Shown here piece after piece: positions 18,522 to 27,868 of a stretch of DNA of 64,000 nucleotides. The DNA lies in NCBI GenBank assembly GCA_023382265.1, contig JAMCPX010000039.1, positions 59,076 through 123,075 of the forward strand, read 5' to 3'. The notes under the pieces were generated by a model. The model had not been told where the DNA came from, searched no databases, and was given only the letters and a program-made list of their open reading frames with translations. This DNA comes from Deltaproteobacteria bacterium (lineage in GTDB: Bacteria; JAMCPX01). Position 1 is the stretch's first letter. The number at the start of each line of letters is the position of its first letter. A program made the position numbers and the translations under genes.

Positions 18522-19361
18522 ATGATAAAACACATACTTGTTGTAGTAGACGGATCCGAGTATAGCAGTACTGCTATATCCTACGGGTTATATCTTTCAA
18601 AAAGATTGCACGCAAATCTGTATTTTCAGCATGTCATTGATATAGTATTTTTAGAAAATCCATTCCTTCACGATATATCAGGAGCAATGGGTTTTGAGCC
18701 ATTTATAGACTTTTCCGGAAAGGTTACGGAGATATTAAAAGAAAGAGGCAAACAAATACTCTTGGATGCAGAAAAACAATGCAATGATGAAGGACTTAAA
18801 TGCACAACATACCTTGACACAGGTATAGTAACAAAAGAGATATGTGAGAGAGAAAAACTTGTAGATATGGTAATAGTAGGTCAAAAAGGTGTAAATGCGC
18901 AGTTTGATAGAAAGATGCTCGGTTCTACTACAGAAGGACTTTCAAGAAGGACAACAAAACCTTTATTTATTTGCCCTAAAGACTTTAAGGACATAAACAG
19001 CATCATGTTAGCCTACGATGATAGCAATGCTGCCAAAAATGCCATCGGCTTTGCTGCGTCGTTCTGTAAAGAACTAAACCTCAGGCTAAGTGTCATTACC
19101 ATAAATAAAGATGAGACATCAGGCAGAGAGATTTTAAGCAAAGCTTTGTCTTATATTCAACCTTATAATATAAATTATGAAACGATTATTAAAAACGGTA
19201 GTGCTGAAAAGGAATTAACGGGTATAATGACACAGGATGCTTATGACCTTTTAATCATGGGGTCTCATGGTCATTCAAGGATCGTAGAAATGGTGCTTGG
19301 CAGCACAGCAGAATATGTAATACGGAATACTGCTAAACCCGTTATTGTGGTAAAGGCTTAA
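18522..19361 (+). CDS. Tandem universal stress protein
   Basis: A 279-residue cytoplasmic protein made of two Usp domains, roughly residues 1-150 and 155-279. The second ends with the ATP-binding pattern G-x2-G-x9-GS in GSHGHSRIVEMVLGSTAEY, then RNTAKPVIVVK. The first has the similar but one-residue-longer GQKGVNAQFDRKMLGST. It probably binds ATP and modulates survival under energy or redox stress. It lies 14 bases upstream of gap with an AAAGGAGG site in between, so it is likely transcribed with the glycolytic genes. That linkage is unusual and suggests joint control with energy status. Confidence 0.88.
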   Translation: MIKHILVVVDGSEYSSTAISYGLYLSKRLHANLYFQHVIDIVFLENPFLHDISGAMGFEPFIDFSGKVTEILKERGKQILLDAEKQCNDEGLKCTTYLDTGIVTKEICEREKLVDMVIVGQKGVNAQFDRKMLGSTTEGLSRRTTKPLFICPKDFKDINSIMLAYDDSNAAKNAIGFAASFCKELNLRLSVITINKDETSGREILSKALSYIQPYNINYETIIKNGSAEKELTGIMTQDAYDLLIMGSHGHSRIVEMVLGSTAEYVIRNTAKPVIVVKA

Positions 19362-19375
19362 AGGAGGATAAGAGA

Positions 19376-20374
19376 GTGAAAATAGGTATAAACGGTTATG
19401 GAAGGATAGGCAGGATTGTTCACAGAATAACCTTGCAAAGGAAAGACATGGAGGTCGTTTCCATTAATGATATTACGGATTCCAAAACGCTCGCACATCT
19501 ATTAAAATACGATTCCGTTCACGGGACACTAAATACCCAAGTATCTCATACGGATAACTCAATAATAGTTAACGGCCGTGAAATCAAGATAACATCGTAT
19601 AGGGACCCGAAGGATATTCCATGGAGGTCTCTGGGCGTTGAGCTTGTTGTCGAGAGTTCCGGGCTATTTACGGATAGAGAGAAGGCACAATTACATTTTA
19701 ACGGCGGCGTAAAAAAGGTCGTTATATCGGCTCCTGCAAAAGACCCGGATATAACAATCGTTTTAGGTGTCAATCATAAGGATTATGATCCAAAAAAACA
19801 TAATATCGTATCTAACGCTTCATGCACAACAAACGGATTGGCACCCGTTGTAAAGGTTTTGAATGACAGCCTCGGGATTGAGAGCGGATTTATGACTACA
19901 ATTCACTCTTATACGAATGATCAAAGGATACTCGATCTGCCACACAAAGATCTTAGAAGGGCAAGGGCAGCTGCGATATCAATGATCCCTACAACAACAG
20001 GGGCCGCAAAGGCACTGCATCTCGTAATCCCCGAGATGAAAGGTAAGCTCGATGGTATCTCTATTAGGGTTCCGACGTTTGACGTGTCAATAGTTGATCT
20101 GTCTGCAATTGTAAAAAAATCTACCACAGTTGAAGAGGTGAATACGATATTTAAGTCTGCATCAGAGAAATCGATGAAAGGCATACTCGGCTATTCGGAA
20201 GAGCCTCTTGTATCTATAGATCACAGAGGTACATCCTATTCTACAGTTTTTGATTCTCTCTTAACAAAGGTTGTAAATGGTAATCTTGTAAAAGTCTTTT
20301 CATGGTATGATAATGAATGGGGATTCTCTACGAGAATGGTTGATCTGATAGAGTTGGTAGGGGGCGGGATATAG
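19376..20374 (+). CDS. gap: Glyceraldehyde-3-phosphate dehydrogenase
   Basis: A 332-residue glycolytic enzyme converting glyceraldehyde 3-phosphate, phosphate and NAD(P) to 1,3-bisphosphoglycerate. It starts with GTG preceded by AAAGGAGG. The dinucleotide-binding loop is INGYGRIGR, the catalytic Cys150 is in SNASCTTN, the catalytic His is in [10 protein letters not shown], and [15 protein letters not shown] is near the C-terminus. Length is normal. It is followed after one base by pgk, then tpiA and secG, the common gap-pgk-tpiA-secG cluster. The enzyme acts in the cytoplasm. Confidence 0.97.
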   Translation: MKIGINGYGRIGRIVHRITLQRKDMEVVSINDITDSKTLAHLLKYDSVHGTLNTQVSHTDNSIIVNGREIKITSYRDPKDIPWRSLGVELVVESSGLFTDREKAQLHFNGGVKKVVISAPAKDPDITIVLGVNHKDYDPKKHNIVSNASCTTNGLAPVVKVLNDSLGIESGFMTTIHSYTNDQRILDLPHKDLRRARAAAISMIPTTTGAAKALHLVIPEMKGKLDGISIRVPTFDVSIVDLSAIVKKSTTVEEVNTIFKSASEKSMKGILGYSEEPLVSIDHRGTSYSTVFDSLLTKVVNGNLVKVFSWYDNEWGFSTRMVDLIELVGGGI

Positions 20375-20375
20375 C

Positions 20376-21596
20376 ATGCCTATAAATTTTCATGATCTGA
20401 GATATATTGATAACATCAATATAAAAAAGAAGAGACTTTTTATAAGGGTAGATTTTAATGTCCCGCTCACCGAGGACGGTGCAATATCCGACGATACGAG
20501 AATCAGAAGTGTACTGCCGACTATAAACTATGCACTCGATGAAGGTGCATCCATAGTACTCGCTTCACACATGGACAGACCAAGAGGCAAAAAGACCCCA
20601 AAATTCTCTTTGCAGGTTGTTGCGAAAAGGCTGTCCAGACTTCTTGATAAGGAAGTCATCTTTTTGGATGATTGCATAGGAGAGGAAGTAGAAAAGCACA
20701 AACAGCACCTTGGCGAGGAGGAGATACTTTTACTTGAAAATCTAAGATTTAATCCGGGTGAGGAACAGAACGACGATGGTTTTGCAAAAGAGCTTGCACA
20801 GGATATCGATATTTATATTAACGACGCATTTGCAGTAGCTCATAGAAATCATGCAAGCGTATCGGCGATAACAAAGTTTGCTCCAGAGTGCGCTGCCGGG
20901 TTCTTGATGAAAAAGGAATTGAATTACTTTTCAAAGGCAACCGAAAATCCCTTGAGACCATTTGTTGCAATCATAGGCGGTGCAAAGGTTTCAAGCAAAC
21001 TCGGTGCTATGTCAAACCTTCTCGATAAGGTCGATAAGTTAATCATAGGCGGAGGCATGGCATTCACTTTTTTAAAGGCATTAGGCTATGAGATAGGGAA
21101 CTCTATTGTAGAAAATGACATATTGAATGTTGCTTATGACATTATGAAGAAGGCAAAAGACAAGGGTGTGAAATTGTACCTGCCTGTTGATTGTGTTGTA
21201 GCAAATAAATTTGCTGTAACAGCAGAATCAAAGATTGTACCAATACAGGAAATCCCAAAGGACTGGATAGGAATGGATATCGGCCCTGCCACAAATCTTG
21301 TCTTTTCGCAGGCTATAAACGGGGCCAAAACCATTATATGGAACGGACCAATGGGTGTGTTCGAGATGGAAAACTTTGCAAGAGGGACCCTCTTAATGGT
21401 AACGCATGTTGCAAATTCTTATGCACTTACGATAGTTGGAGGAGGAGATACTGATGTTGCAGTACAGAGGGCAGGAGAAAATGCAAACATCTCTTACATA
21501 TCAACAGGAGGCGGTGCATTCCTTGAATTGCTTGAAGGCAAAGAATTGCCTGCGTTAAAAGCTTTGGAAACTGCAATCAAGAATAAGAACAACTAA
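20376..21596 (+). CDS. pgk: Phosphoglycerate kinase
   Basis: A 406-residue monomeric kinase that makes ATP from 1,3-bisphosphoglycerate and ADP. The signature [16 protein letters not shown] is at the N-terminus, substrate contacts are in SHMDRPRG and [13 protein letters not shown], and the nucleotide domain has [12 protein letters not shown] and [12 protein letters not shown]. It begins one base after the gap stop and its own stop overlaps the tpiA ATG by one base, so translation of the three genes is coupled. Nothing unusual is seen. Confidence 0.97.
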   Translation: MPINFHDLRYIDNINIKKKRLFIRVDFNVPLTEDGAISDDTRIRSVLPTINYALDEGASIVLASHMDRPRGKKTPKFSLQVVAKRLSRLLDKEVIFLDDCIGEEVEKHKQHLGEEEILLLENLRFNPGEEQNDDGFAKELAQDIDIYINDAFAVAHRNHASVSAITKFAPECAAGFLMKKELNYFSKATENPLRPFVAIIGGAKVSSKLGAMSNLLDKVDKLIIGGGMAFTFLKALGYEIGNSIVENDILNVAYDIMKKAKDKGVKLYLPVDCVVANKFAVTAESKIVPIQEIPKDWIGMDIGPATNLVFSQAINGAKTIIWNGPMGVFEMENFARGTLLMVTHVANSYALTIVGGGDTDVAVQRAGENANISYISTGGGAFLELLEGKELPALKALETAIKNKNN

Positions 21597-22360
21597 TGAA
21601 ACCAAAACCACTAATTGCAGGAAACTGGAAACTTAACAAAGGTCCTTCTGAGGCGCACGCCTTTTCAAAGGCGTTATCGGAAGGAATAAGTACAGTTGTC
21701 TCACAGACAATTGATATTATTATTGCACCCCCTTTTGTATCATTATCAAAGGCAAAAGGTGATGGGTTCTATCTTGCAGCGCAGAATGTTTACTGGGAAG
21801 AAAAAGGTGCCTTTACCGGAGAGATATCATCGTCAATGCTAAAGGAACTTGGCGTGAGCTACTGTATTGTAGGGCATTCAGAAAGAAGGCTATATTTTAA
21901 CGAGACGGATAGGATGATAAACCTGAAAGCGCTGGCACTTATAGACAATAGACTTATTCCTGTAGTATGCATTGGGGAAAAGATGGAGGACCGGAAAAAG
22001 GGTGTAACAAATGAGTTTGTAACGTTTCAGCTTTCTTCTGCTTTATTTGGGTTAACAATAAAAAATCCTGATGAGCTTGTGATTGCCTACGAGCCTGTAT
22101 GGGCAATCGGCACCGGTGTTGTCGCAACACCTGAGCAGGCACAGGCGGTACACGAAACTATTAGAGAATACCTTTGTGGAAGGTTCGGTAGAGACATAGG
22201 CTCAAATATCCGTATACTTTACGGCGGCAGTGTAAATCAGGACAACATAGCAGGTCTTATCAAGCAGAAGGACATAAATGGTGCATTAATTGGTGGTGCA
22301 AGTCTTGACCTTAACGTTTTTTTAAATATAATAGATCAGGTTTATAAAAAGGAGATTTAA
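21596..22360 (+). CDS. tpiA: Triosephosphate isomerase
   Basis: A 254-residue TIM-barrel enzyme interconverting dihydroxyacetone phosphate and glyceraldehyde 3-phosphate. Catalytic residues are visible: Lys in AGNWKLNK, His in CIVGHSERR, Glu in AYEPVWAIGTG. The phosphate-gripping loop is in the last of these and in LYGGSVN. It overlaps pgk by one base and precedes secG by one base. Length and motifs are normal. Confidence 0.97.
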   Translation: MKPKPLIAGNWKLNKGPSEAHAFSKALSEGISTVVSQTIDIIIAPPFVSLSKAKGDGFYLAAQNVYWEEKGAFTGEISSSMLKELGVSYCIVGHSERRLYFNETDRMINLKALALIDNRLIPVVCIGEKMEDRKKGVTNEFVTFQLSSALFGLTIKNPDELVIAYEPVWAIGTGVVATPEQAQAVHETIREYLCGRFGRDIGSNIRILYGGSVNQDNIAGLIKQKDINGALIGGASLDLNVFLNIIDQVYKKEI

Positions 22361-22361
22361 T

Positions 22362-22700
22362 ATGTATACATGGCTTGTGATTGTACACATAATAATTGCT
22401 GTTATTATTGTAATTGCAGTGCTTTTACAGGTTGGTAAAGGTGCTGGAATGGGCGCTGCATTTGGCGGTTCAAGCGAAAGTTTTTTCGGTTCAAGCGGAC
22501 CTGGAAATTTTCTTGAAAAACTGACCATTATTGCCGGTATCCTGTTTATAGTAACATCACTGGTGCTTTCGTATATAACACCAGGGGTAAGGGGAGGCAG
22601 TAACAAGCTATTCAACGAGATGCCTGCTCCGACCAGCTCAATGCCAGTGCAACGCAATCAGCCTGCTTTACCGGTAACATCCACAACTGCCCCAAAATAA
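22362..22700 (+). CDS. secG: SecG subunit of the SecYEG translocon
   Basis: A 112-residue inner-membrane protein. Two hydrophobic segments (residues ~2-24 and ~52-72) flank a Gly/Ser-rich loop (GAGMGAAFGGSSESFFGSSG), the usual SecG pattern. The C-terminal tail is rich in Pro and Thr and longer than in E. coli. SecG supports protein export through SecYE. AAAAGGAG upstream sets the start. Location after tpiA is common in many bacteria, and a tRNA-Leu gene downstream is also a frequent neighbour. Confidence 0.92.
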   Translation: MYTWLVIVHIIIAVIIVIAVLLQVGKGAGMGAAFGGSSESFFGSSGPGNFLEKLTIIAGILFIVTSLVLSYITPGVRGGSNKLFNEMPAPTSSMPVQRNQPALPVTSTTAPK

Positions 22701-22822
22701 ATTATTTGGATTAGTTGCCGTAAAACGTGCGGGTTGTAAAACGTTGATTACAGCTTAATACTGTGGAAATGATAGAAAATGGTATAGTCAGCCTATGCAG
22801 GCAGCGGTATATATTTACATAA

Positions 22823-22905
22823 GCCGAAGTGGTGGAATTTGGTAGACACACCATCTTGAGGGGGTGGCGGGTAACACCGTGCGGGTTCGAGTCCCGCCTT
22901 CGGCA
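22823..22905 (+). tRNA. tRNA-Leu (anticodon GAG)
   Basis: An 83-base class II tRNA. The acceptor stem is GCCGAAG/CTTCGGC with discriminator A. The anticodon stem CCATC/GGTGG encloses the loop TTGAGGG, giving GAG. A long variable arm follows, and the T loop is TTCGAGT. CCA is not encoded. tRNA-Leu genes are frequent integration sites, and the 3' flank here lacks core genes. Confidence 0.95.
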
Positions 22906-23586
22906 TTCACTTTAAGGTCTTGAAAAGCAGGGTTAATTCCGTGTAAACCATTTTGTAGACTGCATTTGTGGGTTTCTATGTGTTATCCGATTTTAGCCGA
23001 TGGTATCTCATGCTGTCCCATGTTTTTGGAACAAAAAGTGGAACAGTGACTTATACGAGATAAGCCATTTTTTTTGTAAGCAGGTGATGTCTTGCTACCC
23101 CTACCTTGCGAATGGCGATATATCCTTAGTGGCTGCTGCACCTTTGGGGTTTAAGATCAACACAATGCCTGACCGCAGCTTGTTAATATTATTCATGTCT
23201 ATGATAAACAGGGTGTTGTTATTTGACTCCATCTTTCTTATTGTTTTTGCCAATTCTTTGTCAATGGCAAGTTCTTCTTCAAATCGCACAAATGCATCCA
23301 CTACAATTTATAGCGACATAAAAACCGTCTGTTTGAGCGAGAGTAACCCACCTGTAAGGGTGGAGGTGAAAGCAAGGCACAGGAAAACGGGGCGGGCACG
23401 AAGCTCAAAAAAGTAATACTTCTGCTGTTAAGCGGTGCAGATTCATTTTTTGCTGTCTTCTAAGGCTTTAAAACGTATTGCACCAAAGGGAAGGCTGTCA
23501 TTTATTATCCTAAAAACTCCAATTGAAGTTAAAAAAAACAATCTGTGACTTTTTGAGTGGTATAGATTTGCACAAAGGAGGAGAGG
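22906..23586. other. 681-base stretch after tRNA-Leu with no recognised gene
   Basis: No protein family is recognised on either strand. A 66-codon GTG-started frame on the minus strand (23101-23301) has protein-like composition but no ribosome site or homologue I can name. It might be a remnant of an integrated element next to the tRNA. No direct copy of the tRNA 3' end was noticed further down, so integration is only a possibility. Confidence 0.4.
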
Positions 23587-23718
23587 ATGCTCAAATTGAT
23601 ATTTCAAAAATTCTCATTTAACACAAATAACTATAATGTGATCCATATCATACACGATTTTAATTTGCTTTCCTATACCGAATTAACAGGAGGTTACAAT
23701 GAAGACAAAGGCATTTAG
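23587..23718 (+). CDS. Possible 43-codon leader frame overlapping the lipoprotein start
   Basis: An ATG at 23587 is preceded by AAAGGAGGAGAGG, a very strong ribosome site. The frame runs 43 codons to a TAG at 23716-23718, so it overlaps the first codons of the lipoprotein gene (ATG at 23699) in another frame. The product shows no export signal and no family. The arrangement suits translational coupling or a leader peptide. A second good site, AGGAGG, serves the lipoprotein itself. Confidence 0.35.
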   Translation: MLKLIFQKFSFNTNNYNVIHIIHDFNLLSYTELTGGYNEDKGI

Positions 23719-25687
23719 TAAACTAATTATTCTTAGTATGCTTGCCATGATGGTTGTGTCAGGGTGCAGCGGATCGAAGGGATCAACCGGCGCACCAGGC
23801 GCACCAGGTTCCCAGGGATCACAAGGATCAACAGGTGCAACAGGTCCTTTAAGTCCTGCACCGGTTATCGCAGGATTGGATCCGACAATGGCATCATTCA
23901 ACACAATCATAACAGTCAATGGTTCTAATTTCACAACGACACCAACGGTTTACTGTGACGGCTCACCGGCAATGTTAATGAGCTATAGTGCAACACAGAT
24001 CACCGTTACAGGATGCGGCAATTCATCGTCATCTTTACCTTATCAGGCAAGCGTGGCAGTGCTTGTCAATAAGCAGATGAGCAATTCAATCAACGAATGG
24101 CTAGTTCCGTCCGGCTATATCATGCAGTTTCCTGCAGCGTCTTTGACAGGCCCACAGGGTGTGGTATACGATAGTGCAACCGGCAAGCTCTACGTAGCTG
24201 ACAACGCAGGCGTATTCGCGGTTGACAATGCAACTGGTTGGACAACAAAGATAGTACCGGCAACAGCATCCTGCGCAAACTGCACACTTGCGGATCCGGC
24301 GGGCATCACGATGGACAACAGCGGCAATCTGATAGTAACAGACCGCTTCAACAACACCCTTGTCGGTATCAATCCTACTACAAGCGAGACATGGTATGTG
24401 CTTGGTCCTGGCAATGGACTGCTGAGTACCCCTATTGGCGTAACCTATTCAAATTCAAACGGTGATCTGTACGTAGCGAACAGCGGTGCAACAAATAGAA
24501 TCACACAAATTAGTACCACAACCTTGAGTGCTGTAAACCTTACGCTAAACGTGGCCCTCCCATCAGGCCCTTTTGGTATTACAGCAGATGGAAGCGGAAA
24601 CCTCTATGTTGCGTGCCAGACGAACAATACAATATATAAAATTGCAGTATCATCAGGTACTAACGGTACCGTCACAAACAGCAGCATTACCGGACTTACG
24701 GCACCTTATGGTATCAGTATATCAGGAACATCTATGCTGGTAACCAGAAATTCAAATCAGACCCTATATACCGCACCTGTTGCCGGCGGACCTGCAAGCA
24801 CGATGTGCGCTGATTTCTCACCATGGGAAACACACGCGAATTCGTCCATCATACCTGACGGGGCTGGAGGTATATTTGTCGGTGATGTGTCTGATGCTAT
24901 TGTGTACCACGTCAACAGCGCATGCAATACCAGTACGTATGCACAAGGCTTCGCAACCCCTTATGATTTGACGTACGCCAACGGCTCTATTTATGCCGTA
25001 AACAGCTGGTTTCCTGAACCCTATGGAGACAGCATATTCGAAATAAGGTCTGATGGGACCATGAGGGTGCTTGCGCAGATTGAGGGTTTCGGCGCTTCGG
25101 TCATAGCAAACCCTACAGGGAATATTACCGTGGGTTCATTTGATGGCAGTGTTATCAATGTTTCTTCGACAGGTGTTACAAGCACAGTCTTTCAACTGGG
25201 CACATTTAACATGGGGGTATCTGGCATTGCATATGATAACAGCGGTAACCTGTTCATAAACAACAGCGGTACTATTGCTAAGTGGGACGGCACAACGCTG
25301 ACTCCCAGTTTTGCAACAGGAACAGGCCAATATCAGATAGCGTATAATAATGGCTATATCTATGTAAGTGACTATAATAATAGCAGAATAGATAGAGTAA
25401 GCGCGTCTGCAACTGCCGGAGGGGCGGTAAGTATATATATCCCCTCAACAGCCGGGTTTAGTGGCCCGGAAGGTATAGGCTTTGATATATTCGGTAACTT
25501 CTATATTGCAGATTACAGCAATAACGGATTGTTCCGCGTAGACCCGCAAGCACATGTAACAGCCCTTGTACCGCCTGCTGCAAAACTTTTGACAAATCCG
25601 AACGGCATTGCAATACCGCCGTCACAACTTATCTACACAGTTCAAGAGGGTTCAACGGGTTCAATAATGTGGGTGATTGCACCGTAA
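23699..25687 (+). CDS. Lipoprotein with collagen-like, IPT/TIG and beta-propeller regions
   Basis: A 662-residue exported lipoprotein. Signal peptide 1-22 ends in the lipobox VVSGC, so Cys23 is lipidated. Residues ~26-52 hold collagen-like Gly-X-X triplets such as GAPGAPGSQGSQGSTGATG. Residues ~54-135 resemble an IPT/TIG immunoglobulin-like domain (VIAGLDPTMASFNTIITVNG). The rest consists of NHL/SMP-30-like propeller blades, recognisable by recurring D-x-x-GNLYVA patterns, for example DGSGNLYVACQTNN and DNSGNLIVTDRFN. Such proteins usually bind partners or carbohydrates at the surface; no catalytic site is evident. It is a single gene with a strong terminator after it. Its G+C content appears higher than that of flanking genes. 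Confidence 0.82.
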   Translation: MKTKAFSKLIILSMLAMMVVSGCSGSKGSTGAPGAPGSQGSQGSTGATGPLSPAPVIAGLDPTMASFNTIITVNGSNFTTTPTVYCDGSPAMLMSYSATQITVTGCGNSSSSLPYQASVAVLVNKQMSNSINEWLVPSGYIMQFPAASLTGPQGVVYDSATGKLYVADNAGVFAVDNATGWTTKIVPATASCANCTLADPAGITMDNSGNLIVTDRFNNTLVGINPTTSETWYVLGPGNGLLSTPIGVTYSNSNGDLYVANSGATNRITQISTTTLSAVNLTLNVALPSGPFGITADGSGNLYVACQTNNTIYKIAVSSGTNGTVTNSSITGLTAPYGISISGTSMLVTRNSNQTLYTAPVAGGPASTMCADFSPWETHANSSIIPDGAGGIFVGDVSDAIVYHVNSACNTSTYAQGFATPYDLTYANGSIYAVNSWFPEPYGDSIFEIRSDGTMRVLAQIEGFGASVIANPTGNITVGSFDGSVINVSSTGVTSTVFQLGTFNMGVSGIAYDNSGNLFINNSGTIAKWDGTTLTPSFATGTGQYQIAYNNGYIYVSDYNNSRIDRVSASATAGGAVSIYIPSTAGFSGPEGIGFDIFGNFYIADYSNNGLFRVDPQAHVTALVPPAAKLLTNPNGIAIPPSQLIYTVQEGSTGSIMWVIAP

Positions 25688-25712
25688 AGGGGAAAGTTAA
25701 ACATTTATATGC

Positions 25713-25746
25713 AGGGGCAGGCACCAATGTGCCTGCCCCTTTTTAT
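25713..25746 (+). terminator. Strong intrinsic terminator after the propeller lipoprotein
   Basis: AGGGGCAGGCAC (25713-25724) and GTGCCTGCCCCT (25729-25740) form a perfect 12-bp stem with a CAAT loop, followed by a T-rich tract. Confidence 0.93.
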
Positions 25747-25812
25747 TTGTTTTAATCATCACAAAAGAACAACCCCTTCTTTCCCACTTTTCTGGGGGAT
25801 GATGCCGAACCA

Positions 25813-25841
25813 GGGGCGGGGCTTTGCCCCGCCCCCTTTTT
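25813..25841 (+). terminator. Second GC-rich hairpin with T tract
   Basis: GGGGCGGGGC (25813-25822) and GCCCCGCCCC (25826-25835) form a perfect 10-bp stem with a TTT loop and then CTTTTT. It reads as a plus-strand terminator about 70 bases after the first. There is no T tract on the other side, so it would not stop the leftward transcripts arriving here. It may instead be a mobile palindromic repeat. Confidence 0.65.
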
Positions 25842-25849
25842 GTGCGCCC

Positions 25850-26065
25850 TTATTGTAACTTTTTCAAAAAATGCTCTACTGTTTTTCCAAAGATAAATAA
25901 AGAGGTATCTTTGGGTGAATTTTTAATAGCAATGTCCGAAATATGTCTCAACTCTTCTTTCTTTAACTTATATTTTTTCGCTACAAAAAGTGCATCCTGT
26001 ATGTCCACCTCTGTTGCCCTTCTTAATTTGGCTATAACAAAATGCAATGGATAAAGGTCATAACC
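25850..26065 (-). pseudogene. Truncated duplicate of the neighbouring nucleotidyltransferase C-terminus
   Basis: About 70 codons on the minus strand match the last third of the intact nucleotidyltransferase at 26151-26750: KLRRATEVDIQDALFVAKKYKL here against KLRRATEIDIQDALFVAQKYKL there (quoted in part), continuing to a FLKKLQ versus FLNKLQ end. The N-terminal catalytic part is missing. It is a decayed tandem copy lying just downstream of the intact module. Confidence 0.82.
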
Positions 26066-26150
26066 AAGCCAAGATTTATATGAAGGAGACGTTAAATTCT
26101 ACAAATTTGGGAATAGACAAGTGTCTCAAAATCGTTGACACATTCCGCTT

Positions 26151-26750
26151 TTAATAGTGCCGGCCACGGCGCTTTTTAACTTCTTCGGTTTGTTTGATAC
26201 TGGTTTTCTCTTTCGTAGAAATAGCTCGTGTCTCTTGCAACTTATTTAAAAAGTACGCTACTGTTTTTTTGAACATAAACAGGGCGTTGTCTTTAGGTGA
26301 ATTTATGATAGCAAGGTCTGCATCTTTGCGCAGCTCTTCTGTATTCAATTTATATTTCTGTGCTACGAAAAGAGCGTCTTGTATGTCTATTTCTGTTGCC
26401 CTTCTTAATTTGGATATAATAAAATCTGATGGATGAAGCACCTTAACCGTAAGAGTAGGGTCATGGTAAATAGAAATAGCTTTTTTCCTGTAATCTGGTG
26501 GCATAGAGACAACACCCCAGCGTGAAATGTCTTCCCCTATGTCCGAATAAATACCTTTGCTTTCTAAATAATCATGTAGTTTGTCTGCATCACAACCTTT
26601 TACTTCCGCATCCAGGTCCATGGTCATTCTATTTTTTTTCCCGTAGTATTCCATTGCAATCCCGCCCAGAATGATTATCTCAAGGCTTAAATGTTCCTTC
26701 TTGATAAATTCTTTAAGTGATTCAATAGTTGTATCTAAGTTAAGAGACAT
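26151..26750 (-). CDS. Nucleotidyltransferase-fold protein (DUF6036/AbiEii-like)
   Basis: A 199-residue cytoplasmic protein. The segment IILGGIAMEYYGKKNRMT followed by MDLDAEV is the GG...G...R-T-D-x-D pattern of minimal nucleotidyltransferases in the DUF6036/AbiEii group. Some members of that group are toxins of type IV toxin-antitoxin systems. Downstream are the conserved HPSDFIISKLRRAT and DIQDALFVAQKY stretches. A basic tail (KKRRGRHY) is unusual. Its start overlaps the end of the upstream 116-codon gene by 11 bases, so the two form a coupled module. A toxin-antitoxin role is an inference from fold and arrangement. Confidence 0.72.
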   Translation of the reverse strand: MSLNLDTTIESLKEFIKKEHLSLEIIILGGIAMEYYGKKNRMTMDLDAEVKGCDADKLHDYLESKGIYSDIGEDISRWGVVSMPPDYRKKAISIYHDPTLTVKVLHPSDFIISKLRRATEIDIQDALFVAQKYKLNTEELRKDADLAIINSPKDNALFMFKKTVAYFLNKLQETRAISTKEKTSIKQTEEVKKRRGRHY

Positions 26751-27090
26751 TACGTAATACCTCTATAAACTTTCTGTACTCTCTCATATCAAACACACCC
26801 TTGCTCGGTTTTAATGCTTTTCTTTGTATTCCACAAATCCCCATAAGTGTTTTAAAATTGGCATACCAGATACTTGCTTTCCTGTAATTTTTTCTCAATG
26901 CCGGTATATGTAAATATTCTTCCCAGGGTACATTGTCATTCACAAGAATTTCAAGCCACAGCATATCGAGAGCGGTTTTGTCCTTTAAAACATCGTGGAT
27001 GTTTTTATATTTTCTCCCTGTGTAAAAAGAGAGAATCTTTGTCCAGTTTTTTTCTTCCTTATCCATAATGTCGTTATCATAGTAAAGCAA
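26740..27090 (-). CDS. Small partner protein of the nucleotidyltransferase module
   Basis: A 116-residue protein of unrecognised family, mostly helical, with many aromatic and charged residues (IWYANFKTLMGICGIQRKAL). A second ATG at codon 9, giving MDKEEKNW, is an equally plausible start. It is the first gene of a two-gene unit whose second gene encodes the nucleotidyltransferase, overlapping it by 11 bases. The order of small protein then nucleotidyltransferase resembles antitoxin-toxin pairs, but no DNA-binding motif is obvious. Confidence 0.55.
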   Translation of the reverse strand: MLYYDNDIMDKEEKNWTKILSFYTGRKYKNIHDVLKDKTALDMLWLEILVNDNVPWEEYLHIPALRKNYRKASIWYANFKTLMGICGIQRKALKPSKGVFDMREYRKFIEVLRNVS

Positions 27091-27178
27091 CCGGCATAAA
27101 TCAACTCAACTTACCCGAAAGCTCCTCAGAGGGCATAAACATTTTGGTGTTATTATAGGAGAGGTAACATGAATGGGC

Positions 27179-27223
27179 GTTCGCCGCACCCCCCCCGCCT
27201 ATGTCGGGAGGGTCAAGGCGAAC
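27179..27223. repeat. GC-rich hairpin
   Basis: GTTCGCC (27179-27185) pairs with GGCGAAC (27217-27223), and inside them a C run pairs with GGGAGGG. It starts shortly after an AGGAGAGG-ATG and stands alone between the nucleotidyltransferase module and an IS remnant. It may be a mobile palindromic unit; the 262 bases around it (27091-27352) hold no gene. Confidence 0.35.
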
Positions 27224-27352
27224 TCTATGATTAACCTGTTCCATACCGACGAAAAATCCACGCTGTTTACGTAGTGGTCCTTCAATTGCCCTGTTTTCGT
27301 TGAGACCACCTCGCTTTTTTATCTGTTAAAGCCGAGTCAATATGTCAGTTAA

Positions 27353-27640
27353 TTACCAAGTGAAAATGTCAGTAAGCTTATGCATTAGCCGGCCATTTTC
27401 AATTTCCCTCAATGTCATGCTGAGGGTTTCCCTACCTCTATCTATGCCTTCTTCTTTGAAAAGAAGCTCTTTCATATGGGTATCTTTTACATCCCGGTAT
27501 TTACTCTTAGCAAGCGTGATAACCTTTTCCTTTATACTTTCCTCAAGCCTAAATGGGCTTTGCTTACCCCTGTTTTTATGGAGAAGCCCTTCTATCCCTT
27601 GTTCCCGCATCCGCCTCAGCATACGAAATATCTGTCTGAA
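27353..27640 (-). pseudogene. Transposase fragment, ISNCY/IS481-like N-terminal region
   Basis: The minus-strand frame reads RQIFRMLRRMREQGIEGLLH, then a basic RGKQSPFRLEE and LAKSKYRDVKDTHMKELL. This is the helix-turn-helix region that opens ISNCY- or IS481-type transposases. There is a stop upstream of it, and the DDE catalytic domain is missing after THMKELLFKEEGI. It is a decayed insertion sequence in the accessory zone. Confidence 0.7.
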
Positions 27641-27868
27641 AGACCTCTAAAATCTTTCATTCCTCAGAGAATCCATGCAGAAGCGGCGGCATGTCGGCGC
27701 CAGAAACATTTTTCACAATAAAACCTTCTGTATCTTATTTTTTGTGGATTGTGCAATGTGTAGCCCTGCCCCCCGGTCCTTACAGAGCTATAAGCAGATT
27801 CATCATGCGGCCGACAGGATTATAAGATTATAAGGTGACACCTGGCTCCGCTCCCACGCTACTCTTTC

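Noticed and set aside
23000..23416. A 138-codon plus-strand frame after tRNA-Leu
   Set aside because: Its composition (Ser-rich, then basic) looks like antisense or random coding; no good ribosome site or homologue is apparent.
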